Shown: positions 1-9,108 of the stretch, one piece after another
Layout of the letters: each line of letters begins with the position of its first letter
How positions within the stretch are numbered: the stretch's first letter is position 1
Virus record (IMG/VR): IMGVR_UViG_3300020203_000404
Coordinates: 62,001-126,000 of that record
Strand: one strand, 5' to 3'
DNA: 64,000 nt
DNA from: a virus
Translations under genes and position numbers: made by a program
Notes under the pieces: model-generated
What the model saw: only the letters and a program-made list of their open reading frames with translations
The model's database searches: none
Told to the model about the DNA's origin: nothing

Positions 1-1
1 C

Positions 2-2299
2 GTTGGCTTTTATGATGCCGATGGATACTTTCGTACGTACATGCCCACTGAGAAAGAGTTACAGCTTGCACTTGCTGGTATTGAGCAATGGACGTACTAC
101 AAAATCTATCAAACGCCTAGCGGCACGGCTAATCCACCGGGGTATGGCTTTCCGCCTGACAATGGTTCTATTGCCGCTCAAAATTCATCGTTCCAAAGTC
201 GCTTAGATCCGAACATGCCGCTCGCCGGTATTGCTACTGGTGCAGCCGAATCTGGTCTACGAGTGATCAGTAATCGTAGAGATCAAGAGCAAAACTGGGT
301 TATTGCATTCTACAATAGAATTCGTGACCATGCTTCGCGTCACTATGGTCGTTCGTACGTGGTTGAAGGACTACTATATAATCAAGCTTCTGGCTTGTTT
401 CAGCTTGTTGACGCTGCCTGGGCGAACGTTGAAAATCAAGTACAAGGCTATTCGCTGTCCGCCTCTGGCACCGTGACTACGAGTGGCGTATTCGTTGAAG
501 ACTACGAGATTAATCGCGGTCTCGGACCTGTGAGCCCATTCGTGACCGAAGACTTTAGGGTGCGTGCGTATTGCGTGCTGCCACAAAGCACTGTGTATGG
601 TCCACTTGGAGATGACAATCCAGCGAGCTTTGCCAATTGGACAGAAGACGCACCGCCATTTAATCCAAGTGGTGATGGCAGACACTATATTCCCGTGACA
701 TTGCAAGACGTTGGAGATCGTGTAATAGATCCGCACAGCGAAGCAGATCTTTACGGTTTCGAGTCATATCCCAAGGGAACATTACTGTGTCAATTGCCGA
801 TTAATGCTGGTCCATCTGGCGGCATTGTCAATGACGGCATTATCTTTAACTTGGCGACGATGTTGACTACTATCAACAAGTTGACTGGTTCTGGACTACT
901 AGACATTATTAATCCATCTCAGGTATTGAATGTGTACGACGCACTTTCTGGCGTCGCAATTCCCGTACAGTCTCGTCTTCGTTATGGACAAACATATCCA
1001 AGTCAGTGGGTTTTGGGCGATCTTCATTATGAACGTCACGAAGATATACAGCTAGACGATCAGTTTGTTCCGTGGGCATTCTCTCCCGAGGGCAATCAAA
1101 CGTCACTGGCTATTATGACAGATCGTGCTATTCGTCGCGTAGAAGGCAAGATTGTTCCCAAGTCTTCTTCTCGTTATGCTGACTTCCAGCAAGTTGGACT
1201 CCCGCTCTTGTCGTTTGATGCATTTGCGGAACAAAACATTGGTCCTTCTGGACTGTACGGTGAAATTTCGCACGGCGTCAGTGAACTCAATATCAGTTTT
1301 GGCATCGACGGCTTCGTTACACGTTACAAGATTCAGTCGTATTATCCTAAGTTTGGTCGCGATGCCCCGCTTGGCGAGCGAGTTCGTGCCCAACTCAATG
1401 GCATTCTGAATCCGATCGACTTTGCCGACTTGGCACTACTTGATCCCAATCCAGGTAGAGCCAGCAATACCACGTTGCCGGGCGATACATTTGTACCGCC
1501 GATCTTCTTTGACTCTGAGCAGAACGCCGTTCGTGTAACGATTACCGAAGTCAACAACATTTTCTCTCTTTCAAGCATACCTGGAACGGAAGTCGATGAA
1601 CGCTATCGTGGTATCGACCAGCAGGCTTACGTGAAGCCACCATTGGCTCTTAGCTCTTCGAATATCGACTTCCGTGAAGGGGCAATTTGTATTGATGGAT
1701 TCTTAAACATTGATGATAAAGCCGTATATCACACCGATAACTTCCAATTGCCAGATGGCAATACCATTCTACGTTACTTTACGCAAGGTCGCCCCTTTGC
1801 TAATGGTACTATTGTTCAGATCGAGCGTGTGAATCCAAGCAACACAGCCAACTATGACGTGACATTTGTAGGGGGCACTGGATCTAGAGCGATCTTCAAT
1901 CTGCCAGTCTTGAATGGCACCGTCCAAGTTGGAGCTAAGACTACGCTGGCTGCACAGGGGAATGCCAAAGTCACTCCTGGTGATACTATTGGTACTATCT
2001 ACTTGAACGGTACGGCTTCAAGTGCAGCGGGAGTCGTGCCCGTTGAAATCACTGCGGTAGCAAACCAAGGATCGCCGCTCGCCAAGGCCATCTGTCGTCC
2101 GCTTGACCACAACGGTCAAGTGGTGACATCTGGAACGCTGTACGCGGACGTGGTGCCCATTCCGTATCCTCAGTTCGCCGCATCTGGTGATAGAGGGTTC
2201 TTGGCACAGGCTATCGTGCCAAGTGGCATGGGTGGACTTGCTACAGTAAACTTCATCGAAATCGTTCGTCCTGCAATGCAGAACTTCGGTATCTTCTAA
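2..2299 (+). CDS. Large virion structural protein (5' end outside window)
   Basis: The reading frame is open to the left edge, so the real start is upstream; the first internal ATG is at 41. At least 765 residues are visible. I see no signal peptide, membrane segment or catalytic motif. The sequence is rich in Gly, Asn, Pro and aromatic residues with many short beta-type stretches, which is typical of large phage head, neck or tail proteins. Its stop overlaps the start of the next structural gene (TAATG), so the two are probably translated together. The structural role is inferred from composition and context; which part of the virion it forms cannot be told. Confidence 0.6.
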   Translation, partial: VGFYDADGYFRTYMPTEKELQLALAGIEQWTYYKIYQTPSGTANPPGYGFPPDNGSIAAQNSSFQSRLDPNMPLAGIATGAAESGLRVISNRRDQEQNWVIAFYNRIRDHASRHYGRSYVVEGLLYNQASGLFQLVDAAWANVENQVQGYSLSASGTVTTSGVFVEDYEINRGLGPVSPFVTEDFRVRAYCVLPQSTVYGPLGDDNPASFANWTEDAPPFNPSGDGRHYIPVTLQDVGDRVIDPHSEADLYGFESYPKGTLLCQLPINAGPSGGIVNDGIIFNLATMLTTINKLTGSGLLDIINPSQVLNVYDALSGVAIPVQSRLRYGQTYPSQWVLGDLHYERHEDIQLDDQFVPWAFSPEGNQTSLAIMTDRAIRRVEGKIVPKSSSRYADFQQVGLPLLSFDAFAEQNIGPSGLYGEISHGVSELNISFGIDGFVTRYKIQSYYPKFGRDAPLGERVRAQLNGILNPIDFADLALLDPNPGRASNTTLPGDTFVPPIFFDSEQNAVRVTITEVNNIFSLSSIPGTEVDERYRGIDQQAYVKPPLALSSSNIDFREGAICIDGFLNIDDKAVYHTDNFQLPDGNTILRYFTQGRPFANGTIVQIERVNPSNTANYDVTFVGGTGSRAIFNLPVLNGTVQVGAKTTLAAQGNAKVTPGDTIGTIYLNGTASSAAGVVPVEITAVANQGSPLAKAICRPLDHNGQVVTSGTLYADVVPIPYPQFAASGDRGFLAQAIVPSGMGGLATVNFIEIVRPAMQNFGIF

Positions 2300-4221
2300 T
2301 GCCAGTGCTCCAGTCAGGAGTTATTCCGTATGGGTATGTTGTGCCCGGTCCAGTCAAGACAGCGACACACGCACCCGGCAGTTTCCTTCAACCATCTGGT
2401 TTGCTTTTCGAGCAAGCCGCATGGGTGTTGATGGCAGAACTACGTCGTTACAACGCTTCGGGCATGTTCAACACAGCGGAAGTGGTTGGTATTCCAACAC
2501 TCAACAACTACCCAGATCGTCGTTTTCCAGTCAATGGATTGTATGATCCTTCGCCGATTGGAGCGAATCTTGGTTCGTACACGCCAGCGTTCTTGCAGAA
2601 CTCAACTAACATCGGCAGCATCCGAAGCTTGATGTTGAACCTATTCTTTGGCCCAGCCGGTATTGGTGGTCTTGGTAGAGCCGTGGCTGAAGATTGGTTC
2701 TTGGAAACGTTCCGTAATCATCCACGCGGCACAGTATCCAATCCATTTTTCAGTCAGGACATTTTTGCTCATCCAATTTCAGAAAATGGTACGGCGGTCG
2801 TTGGCGAGCTGCTTATTAATCCGTTAACGGAAGAAGATACTTTCTTTACCGGCAGGCCATATTATCCTTTGGGATCGTCTGGCGTGATATACGATATTGA
2901 CATGTCCGAGTTGATGTATCAGCCGTGGCCACGACTGACGACCAATGCCTTTAGTAATGGAACTTCAATTTTTGGTGGCGGTTCAGCACCTATTTTTCCA
3001 CAATTTCAGACTACTGCTGGTGCATTAATTGCGGTAAGTAATGCTGGTTTTACAAAATTTTGGAATGATGGCAACTTTGCCATTCGCGGTGATTTAATTC
3101 TTCCGGGTACAGAACTACTCATTACTCAAGTAAATGATTTTAGTGCCGGTAATTTGATAGCACAGCTATCTTTTGTAGAGCCTGGATTAGCTCCATTGCC
3201 ATCATTTGACAACAATTTATCTACAATCGCAGAGGGGGCGTTCACCCCCACTTCATTGGCTGCTGGATCATATAGAATGGGTATTCGTTTACCAAAATCA
3301 GTCAACGTCAACGTTGTAATACCATCTGGTATTCGCACATCTGTATTTCCAGTTATCAATTTGACAACTGATACTGGATTACATGTTTTTAGTGACGCAC
3401 TTTTCTTAGAAACCAATACAGCAGCCGCCGTTCTCTCTCCTATTACGCAGGATTTTAAACACGATTGCTTAGCAGAGGGTACAATTGCAGCCCCCACATG
3501 GCGACAGGTCATGGGTCTAGTACGTGTGACGGCTAATGAACTAGTCAAGACTGGTAGTGCTGTTCATCAGACGGCGTTCAACATAGCGACCGGGGAACAG
3601 ACGCTTGATATTGGGTTTGTAACATTTGATGATGTTGTCAATCGCGTATCTGTCGCTTCTGGTTCCGTTGTTTTGCCAACAGATGATGGTCTCGGCTTCC
3701 CACCATTTGCTAATCCGGCCCTTTTCGACGGATCTATACGATTATCAGATTGGTTTACTCATAACAACGCTGGCTATCTCATTGAAAAAAGTAGTACACG
3801 TATACATAGATTTACTGGGTCTCCCATGGCTTATGATAGTACCATTCATAATGTCACTCCCATATTCCCATTTGGAGGCTCTATGAATGGTGACCTATGG
3901 ACGTTCGGTGACACGGGAGACAATCGTTTTTTGAATGTGACTGGTGGATTTGTCACAAAAACATTTGACGTGACAACAAATTTTCCAGCATTAAGTACAA
4001 CCAATCTTATCCTGCATAGCGTATGGCAAGTTTCTGGTGCAGTAAATGTGACTAATGGAATTTATGTCTTGTGGAGTGCTACATCTGGTGGATTACGCAC
4101 ATATAAAATTTCACGCATGATTGAACGAGCGACAACATTTGAAGTGCTTCAAAATCTTGTGTCAAAAGCGACAGGCACAACCCTGAGGGACAACACACAT
4201 ATTTGGTGGAGGACCATTTAG
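2299..4221 (+). CDS. Virion structural protein, 640 aa
   Basis: It starts inside the stop codon of the preceding gene (TAATG) and has no separate strong Shine-Dalgarno site, which suggests translational coupling. The 640-residue product is rich in Gly, Thr, Asn and Phe, with no recognisable enzyme motif, signal peptide or transmembrane helix. The size and composition suit a baseplate, neck or tail-associated protein. The assignment to the virion is inference from composition and from its large structural-looking neighbour. I do not recognise the family. Confidence 0.55.
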   Translation: MPVLQSGVIPYGYVVPGPVKTATHAPGSFLQPSGLLFEQAAWVLMAELRRYNASGMFNTAEVVGIPTLNNYPDRRFPVNGLYDPSPIGANLGSYTPAFLQNSTNIGSIRSLMLNLFFGPAGIGGLGRAVAEDWFLETFRNHPRGTVSNPFFSQDIFAHPISENGTAVVGELLINPLTEEDTFFTGRPYYPLGSSGVIYDIDMSELMYQPWPRLTTNAFSNGTSIFGGGSAPIFPQFQTTAGALIAVSNAGFTKFWNDGNFAIRGDLILPGTELLITQVNDFSAGNLIAQLSFVEPGLAPLPSFDNNLSTIAEGAFTPTSLAAGSYRMGIRLPKSVNVNVVIPSGIRTSVFPVINLTTDTGLHVFSDALFLETNTAAAVLSPITQDFKHDCLAEGTIAAPTWRQVMGLVRVTANELVKTGSAVHQTAFNIATGEQTLDIGFVTFDDVVNRVSVASGSVVLPTDDGLGFPPFANPALFDGSIRLSDWFTHNNAGYLIEKSSTRIHRFTGSPMAYDSTIHNVTPIFPFGGSMNGDLWTFGDTGDNRFLNVTGGFVTKTFDVTTNFPALSTTNLILHSVWQVSGAVNVTNGIYVLWSATSGGLRTYKISRMIERATTFEVLQNLVSKATGTTLRDNTHIWWRTI

Positions 4222-4392
4222 TGTATTGTCCATAGCGTTGGTATCCACCATAGCTTACTCGGCTCAAGACGTTCCCGCATAGGGATAGCTACAGCCATTT
4301 TAAGGCCGTAGTATGTCTAACTTAGATTTGTGTCCGAATCGAGTCAAGGGGCGTAAACTCTTGGCGTGTGCCGATCAGAAAGAGGTAGCATT
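4222..4392. other. Non-coding gap of 171 bases between structural genes
   Basis: No ORF, tRNA or hairpin of note was seen. Near its end is GGCGTAAACTCTT (4350-4362), which resembles GGCGTTAAACTCT at 5065-5077 in the next gap. This may be a shared promoter element or chance. A promoter is expected here because the following gene has its own ribosome binding site. Confidence 0.4.
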
Positions 4393-5052
4393 ATGGTAAG
4401 CGGAATTCGTTTTTTTGCATGCTCTGGTGCTATGGGCGGTACGCCCAGTACACGAGCGACACCCAATCTTGAGATTTTCAATCTCGAAGCTGGAGCTACA
4501 AACAACCCCAATCGTATGGGCTTTTTCGGATCCGCTGGTGCTCCGAATAGTGCCGTGATTGTTGGTCGGTACCAAGATCGCACTCACCGTTGTGACGAGA
4601 CTGGCGTTGACTTCGGCACGATGATCAACGTTAAGTTTACGGGAGCAAGCACTGCTAGTGTATCTGGCGTGCCATTTACAGCCGGTCTCACTAACATTCC
4701 TTCGATTTCTGGAACGCTTTTGTGTCGTTTCATCGAGCCGAACAACACTGCTGTCGTCACGCAGAATGCAACATTCCGTGCTATTGGCTTGACGCCTGGG
4801 TCTGGTGCTCCAGACGTTGACAATCTCGTGAGTGCTGGTATTTTGATCAAGGCCGCTCAACTTCAAGATACGCAAGGCTTTGCTGGAAATGCTTCGTGGC
4901 AAAACATTGACAGTAGCGGCTCTGCACTAGCTCTTCAAGCTCAGTTGAGTGCTCAATCAGTTCATGACTACCATCTTATTATCAGTGGTACGCCGACTGC
5001 TGCTGGACGTAAGATCAACTTTGCGTACTTGTTATTGTTAGAGTATTTGTAA
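4393..5052 (+). CDS. Putative structural protein, 219 aa
   Basis: The ATG at 4393 is chosen because AAAGAGGT at 4379-4386 lies six bases before it; the frame also opens at a GTG at 4366 that lacks such a site. The protein is Gly/Ser/Thr/Ala-rich, with predicted beta-type segments and no enzyme motifs, like small capsid-decoration or tail proteins. It stands alone between two non-coding gaps (4222-4392 and 5053-5170). Function is unknown; a structural role is inferred only from context. Confidence 0.55.
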   Translation: MVSGIRFFACSGAMGGTPSTRATPNLEIFNLEAGATNNPNRMGFFGSAGAPNSAVIVGRYQDRTHRCDETGVDFGTMINVKFTGASTASVSGVPFTAGLTNIPSISGTLLCRFIEPNNTAVVTQNATFRAIGLTPGSGAPDVDNLVSAGILIKAAQLQDTQGFAGNASWQNIDSSGSALALQAQLSAQSVHDYHLIISGTPTAAGRKINFAYLLLLEYL

Positions 5053-5170
5053 GCAACGTCCAGAGGCGTTAAACTCTATCTTGATGCGTGGCAACATTTT
5101 GTGATAGACGAGTCTATGTCTGTTGGTCATAATGTAGTGTCAATCACGAAGATGATTTTCACTCGTGGAC

Positions 5171-5632
5171 ATGATCAATATGCTGGCATTCTCTTCAAAA
5201 CATCCATTTGTTCCTAATCCTGCGAAGGATCCGACCGTTAGTCGTTGGATTGCCTCCCTCTCTGACGGTACAACCGTTTTCGAGGACGTTATGCCAGGAG
5301 AACGAACGGCCTGGGTTCGTCTTAGCGAGTACGTTAAGGTTCATAAGCTCAAGCTCACGAATCTACGACTAGAAGCGTACAGTCGTCGTGTTATACTTAT
5401 GCCTTATCGAGACGATAGTGGCAATCCCCAGATTAATGGCTACTGGCAATCCAAGAAGGCTGGGGCATTGCTGAATGCAACACAGGTCGGCCAGATTAAT
5501 TGGGTTGGCATTGGTCTGATTAAAGGTCGCGAAATTCATGTGACGTGGATTGATCATGCTGGCAACGTCTCCTACGAAATAAAGCCGTACAGCGAGACTA
5601 ATCTCGCGTGCATAGTGAACGACGCAGTATGA
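5171..5632 (+). CDS. Hypothetical protein, 153 aa
   Basis: A GTG at 5165 and ATGs at 5171 and 5180 are possible starts; none has a convincing ribosome binding site, and 5171 is a compromise. The protein has a central SDGTTVFEDVMPGE stretch and a short Gly/Tyr-rich segment (NGYWQSKKAG). From memory this general pattern occurs in small uncharacterised proteins of other large phages. Its TGA overlaps the ATG of the next gene (ATGA). It lies at the boundary between structural and replication genes. No function can be assigned. Confidence 0.6.
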   Translation: MINMLAFSSKHPFVPNPAKDPTVSRWIASLSDGTTVFEDVMPGERTAWVRLSEYVKVHKLKLTNLRLEAYSRRVILMPYRDDSGNPQINGYWQSKKAGALLNATQVGQINWVGIGLIKGREIHVTWIDHAGNVSYEIKPYSETNLACIVNDAV

Positions 5633-6066
5633 AGTACGAGTCGCTTACAACGCCCGGAATTGAGCATGATGAAGCCAATATTCTCACGGAGATGCTGTGG
5701 CTGAATCGTGATCTACGCTCAGCCATCTTCCCGTGGCGTGGCGACAACGGCAAAGAGTGGGGTCGATTCGTCGCGGCCTTCAAGAAGCTCATGGGGCCAT
5801 CGTTTGGCCTATCCTCCGAGCAACTTGCTTTCTACGTTTTCAAGTGTAAGCCGCACTACATAAATCCACCAGAGTTTGCCAAGATGGCTGTCGTAGCCCG
5901 CAAGCTGTTTAGACGCTATAACATAGACGAAGTATGTAGACTCTATTCCGATCAACGCCGCGAGTCCATGAAGCCCGGACTTGAAAAGGCGTCATACAAG
6001 CAAGAAAAACCGAAGTCATTCCTGACTTTTTTGAAGGAGCTAGAACGTGGCGAAGTCAAAGACTGA
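5629..6066 (+). CDS. Hypothetical protein, 145 aa
   Basis: The ATG at 5629 overlaps the stop of the preceding gene (ATGA); an upstream in-frame GTG at 5608 is less likely. The product is mostly charged and predicted helical, with a basic Lys/Arg-rich C-terminal half and no cysteines arranged as a metal site. Its 3' end overlaps the recombinase gene by 20 bases and contains that gene's Shine-Dalgarno site. The position as first gene of the replication operon suggests a DNA-metabolism accessory role, but nothing in the sequence proves it. Confidence 0.6.
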   Translation: MKYESLTTPGIEHDEANILTEMLWLNRDLRSAIFPWRGDNGKEWGRFVAAFKKLMGPSFGLSSEQLAFYVFKCKPHYINPPEFAKMAVVARKLFRRYNIDEVCRLYSDQRRESMKPGLEKASYKQEKPKSFLTFLKELERGEVKD

Positions 6067-7213
6067 TAAGCAGCCCAATATTCCCGCACAAGTTTCGCTT
6101 GAGTTCTTTAGTGGTGAACTAAGCAACGAAGAAACGGGCGTGTATGTTGTTGGTGCCAACGCAATGGAAGATCCGCCGGGCAATGAAAGCGGATCGTATA
6201 CCCTAGACTACGACCTAGTTGTTCCATTTCCAGCGGGTCGCATTACCGAACTTTATGGAGATGAGGGTACGGGCAAGACAACTATCATTCTTGAAATTAT
6301 AGGAAGAGCGTTGTCTACTGATCCGACTAAGCGATGCATGTTTGTCAATATGGAGAAGAGCCTGAATGTTTCGCTCATGAGGACGATTCGTAGTCTACGT
6401 CCATTCGTGGAAGAGGCTGTCTCGAAAAAGAATGATTGTCGTTTTTGGATCGTCAATACTACAAATGGTGAACAAGCCCTTGAGGCGATGCGTCAGTTTG
6501 CTGCCATGTGTCCAGGTGGCATTGCTGCTCTTGACTCTATTGATGCGGCACAACCTGAGACTGTTTTGTCTGGTGCTATTGGCGAGAACCGAGTTGGTAA
6601 TCATGGTAAGTTAATGTCTGATGCTATGCGTAAACTTATCGGTGTAGCCGAACAGAACAATGTTGCGTTAATCTTTACCAATCAAACTCGTAGCAAGATT
6701 ACGTTGTATGGCGATCCAACTACAACGCCGGGTGGTGCTGCCGTTGCATTCTATGCGTCTCAACGTATTCGTCTTAAGAAGCCAACTAAGGCAGATATGA
6801 TTACGATGGCGGATGGTCACATTATTGGCAAGCTGATCAATTATAAGGTGGTCAAGAATAAGTTTGCACCAGAGGGGGCAGAAAATGCCGTACCTCTACT
6901 CTATAATAGCGGTATTTTTCGCGAGCAAGAACTTGTGATTCAGTGCTGTAACTTTGGTATCTTGCGTTTGGGTGGCAAGGGTGGCAAACAAGTTTATTTG
7001 CCCAAGCTAGATCGTGCCACCAATGAATTCGTCAAGAAAGATGCTACGGAACTAGATGGTACATGGATGTCTCAATTCAATGCGTCACGCAAATTATTGC
7101 TTGATCCGGCATTGACGCTTAAGCTTGATCAACAGTTAAAAGCATTCCTTAAGACGGACGCACGCCATGATGTTTTAGATGATCTTACAGATGAAGTTTC
7201 TGACCCTCAGTAA
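6047..7213 (+). CDS. uvsX: UvsX/RecA-like strand-exchange recombinase
   Basis: This is a RecA-fold ATPase of 388 residues. Walker A is GDEGTGKTT at residues 71-79 and a Walker B-like segment (AALDSID) lies near 160-166. A Q/N-rich strand around residues 205-215 (ALIFTNQTRS) matches the position of the ATP-sensing region, and a Gly-rich loop (TTTPGGAAVAF) follows, as in RecA loop L2. The expected role is filament formation on single-stranded DNA for recombination-dependent replication. The start is GTG at 6047, preceded by AAGGAG. It heads the operon with helicase, primase and nuclease genes. RecA-type and UvsX-type are not separable by eye. Confidence 0.88.
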   Translation: MAKSKTDKQPNIPAQVSLEFFSGELSNEETGVYVVGANAMEDPPGNESGSYTLDYDLVVPFPAGRITELYGDEGTGKTTIILEIIGRALSTDPTKRCMFVNMEKSLNVSLMRTIRSLRPFVEEAVSKKNDCRFWIVNTTNGEQALEAMRQFAAMCPGGIAALDSIDAAQPETVLSGAIGENRVGNHGKLMSDAMRKLIGVAEQNNVALIFTNQTRSKITLYGDPTTTPGGAAVAFYASQRIRLKKPTKADMITMADGHIIGKLINYKVVKNKFAPEGAENAVPLLYNSGIFREQELVIQCCNFGILRLGGKGGKQVYLPKLDRATNEFVKKDATELDGTWMSQFNASRKLLLDPALTLKLDQQLKAFLKTDARHDVLDDLTDEVSDPQ

Positions 7214-7613
7214 AAAAGAAGTGCGTCTTGAGATTCTGCCGAGTAAGTATCCTGTTCGGTCCAGAACTCAGTCTAAGTCTATAGGTCAGTACAATCTGGG
7301 ACGTGCTATCCGTTCTATTTATGGTACGCAAGCTTTAGTTTTAGAAGAGTTTCCTATTCCAGAAGAAAGACTTTTGCTTGACTTTTATATGCCACACAAC
7401 AATCTTGCATTTGAGTTTCAGGGTGTACAACACGACATTTTCAACAAATTCTTTCATGGCGATAAAGATGGCTTCGAGCGTTCAAGGGGCAGGGATCAAC
7501 GTAAGCGAGACTGGTGCGTGCTCAATAAAATCCTATTGATTGAAGTGCGTGACACACTTTCTACTGATGAACTCAAAGATTTGATTCAATCGAACAGGGA
7601 AGACGATGAGTAA
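7191..7613 (+). CDS. Putative PD-(D/E)xK nuclease, Vsr-like
   Basis: A 140-residue protein that overlaps the recombinase end by 23 bases; an in-frame ATG at 7179 is an alternative start, and neither has a clear Shine-Dalgarno site. The core LLLDFYMPHNNLAFEFQG..QH has the D...ExQG.QH pattern of Vsr/DUF559-like restriction-endonuclease folds, followed by a segment rich in Lys/Arg/Asp (KRDWCVLNKILLIEVRD). Such proteins act as nickases or homing-type or recombination nucleases. The position between recombinase and replicative helicase suggests a job in replication or recombination, which is inference. Confidence 0.6.
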   Translation: MKFLTLSKKEVRLEILPSKYPVRSRTQSKSIGQYNLGRAIRSIYGTQALVLEEFPIPEERLLLDFYMPHNNLAFEFQGVQHDIFNKFFHGDKDGFERSRGRDQRKRDWCVLNKILLIEVRDTLSTDELKDLIQSNREDDE

Positions 7614-9108
7614 TATTGCCGCCGAGCAGGTCTTTTTGGCCGGGGTTATCGCGAACCCAACCAAACTATTTGATTATCTAGACTATCTAGATGATACAGA
7701 TTTTCAGCACTCAGCCACGAAGATGACATTCGAGGCTTTGCGTTCGTTGGTTCTGAATAAGGAAGCAACTAACATCACGAAGTCCAAGCTGGTAGCGGAG
7801 GCCAAAGCTCTTGGTCACCAGAACTATCTATCAGCCACCAAGGATGGGGCGTGGATTGATGAACTCTATAGGGAAAAAGTTGGTGAACAAGAACTAACCG
7901 ACCTCTTCCTAGAGATTAAGCGTCAGACACTTAAAGGTAGTTACAGGCGTGCCTTTGAAGACACCAACAACTATCTGACAACTACGTCTGATCCTTTGTC
8001 GATCATGATTGGTAAGGTCGAAGATGCGATCATTAGCCAAGTTAATACACTTGATCGTGGCGAAAACGCTCCTGTACTCCTGACCAAAGGCATTTTCGAG
8101 TTCATTGACGCACTCGCGAACGATCCTGGAAATTTAGGAATAGATTTGGGTTTCCCAATATGGCAAGATCGTGTGGGTCAATTCAGAAACGGGTCTGTAA
8201 CTTTTGTGGTGGCTACAGCTAAGGCTGGTAAGTCGCAGTTTGCGTTACGTGCAGCCCTCAATACAGCCCGGAAAGGACTGCCGGTCATCTTGTGTGATAG
8301 TGAACTTAACAAGAATGATCAACAGATTCGTCTTGTGGCCCTGATGGCTCGTGTACCATTCCAGTACATTGAAACTGGTTTTTGGAAGATGACCCCAGAG
8401 CAGTTGAAGTTTCATGGAGTAACTGATGAGCAGCAGATTTCGCACATTATGGAATGTGGTCGCCGCATTCGTGACCCTGAGTTACGTGAGCGTGTTTTGG
8501 CCTTACCTATTACATACCAATCTATTTCGGGCATGGATGTATCTGCCGTCATTCCGCATCTACGTCGCTGGATTCTAAAAGACGTTAAGCCAGACCGCAC
8601 TACAAAGAATGCACAGTGTTTAGTAGTCTACGACTACATTAAGTTGGCGACCGTTTCTGAACTTAAGGCTAATCATAATTTAGCTGAGTGGCAGATGCAC
8701 GGTATCAACGTAGCGTTGTTACATGACACGATGAAGAAGTATAACATTCCTTGTCTGGCGTTTGGTCAGACAAATAATGAGGTTGACGAAGGCATCAAGT
8801 GTGTTGCTGGTGGTAAGCGTATTAGCGAAAACGTTACGTCGGTGAGTTACCTTAAAAGAAAGACAGATGATGAAAGAGCGTTTGACGGCAATGGTTCTCA
8901 CTATTTACGAGTATTTGTTACCCGTTATGGTGCGGGTACACCGACTGGTCACATCAATTTTGACGCTGATTTGAGTTGTGGTGATTTCAAAGAGATCGGC
9001 CTTAGTACCGTGAACTTCAATGAAGAGCGTCAAAAGCGGTTAGATCAGTTTAAGAAGAGTCGTGACGTAGCCTCCAAGAGAAAGGGTGCCGATGATGAAG
9101 ATGACTGA
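7606..9108 (+). CDS. DnaB-like replicative DNA helicase
   Basis: A 500-residue protein with the DnaB layout: a helical N-terminal domain (SNIAAEQVFLAGVIANP..., as in DnaB proteins) and a RecA-like ATPase domain. Walker A (ATAKAGKS) is at residues 203-210 and a Walker B strand (CLVVYDYIKL) near 336-345. A downstream G-K-R-ISENVTSV segment followed by basic residues fits the arginine-finger region. It would unwind DNA at the fork with the primase encoded next. The start overlaps the preceding gene by 8 bases. The C-terminus is highly charged (KRKGADDEDD). Confidence 0.85.
   Translation: MSNIAAEQVFLAGVIANPTKLFDYLDYLDDTDFQHSATKMTFEALRSLVLNKEATNITKSKLVAEAKALGHQNYLSATKDGAWIDELYREKVGEQELTDLFLEIKRQTLKGSYRRAFEDTNNYLTTTSDPLSIMIGKVEDAIISQVNTLDRGENAPVLLTKGIFEFIDALANDPGNLGIDLGFPIWQDRVGQFRNGSVTFVVATAKAGKSQFALRAALNTARKGLPVILCDSELNKNDQQIRLVALMARVPFQYIETGFWKMTPEQLKFHGVTDEQQISHIMECGRRIRDPELRERVLALPITYQSISGMDVSAVIPHLRRWILKDVKPDRTTKNAQCLVVYDYIKLATVSELKANHNLAEWQMHGINVALLHDTMKKYNIPCLAFGQTNNEVDEGIKCVAGGKRISENVTSVSYLKRKTDDERAFDGNGSHYLRVFVTRYGAGTPTGHINFDADLSCGDFKEIGLSTVNFNEERQKRLDQFKKSRDVASKRKGADDEDD

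Noticed and set aside
374-736. Minus-strand open frame of 120 codons inside the first structural gene
   Set aside because: It lies wholly within a well-supported plus-strand gene, has no ribosome binding site and its product looks like random composition.
3126-3548. Minus-strand open frame of 140 codons inside the second structural gene
   Set aside because: Opposite strand of a long coding gene, with no neighbours in the same direction and no motif.
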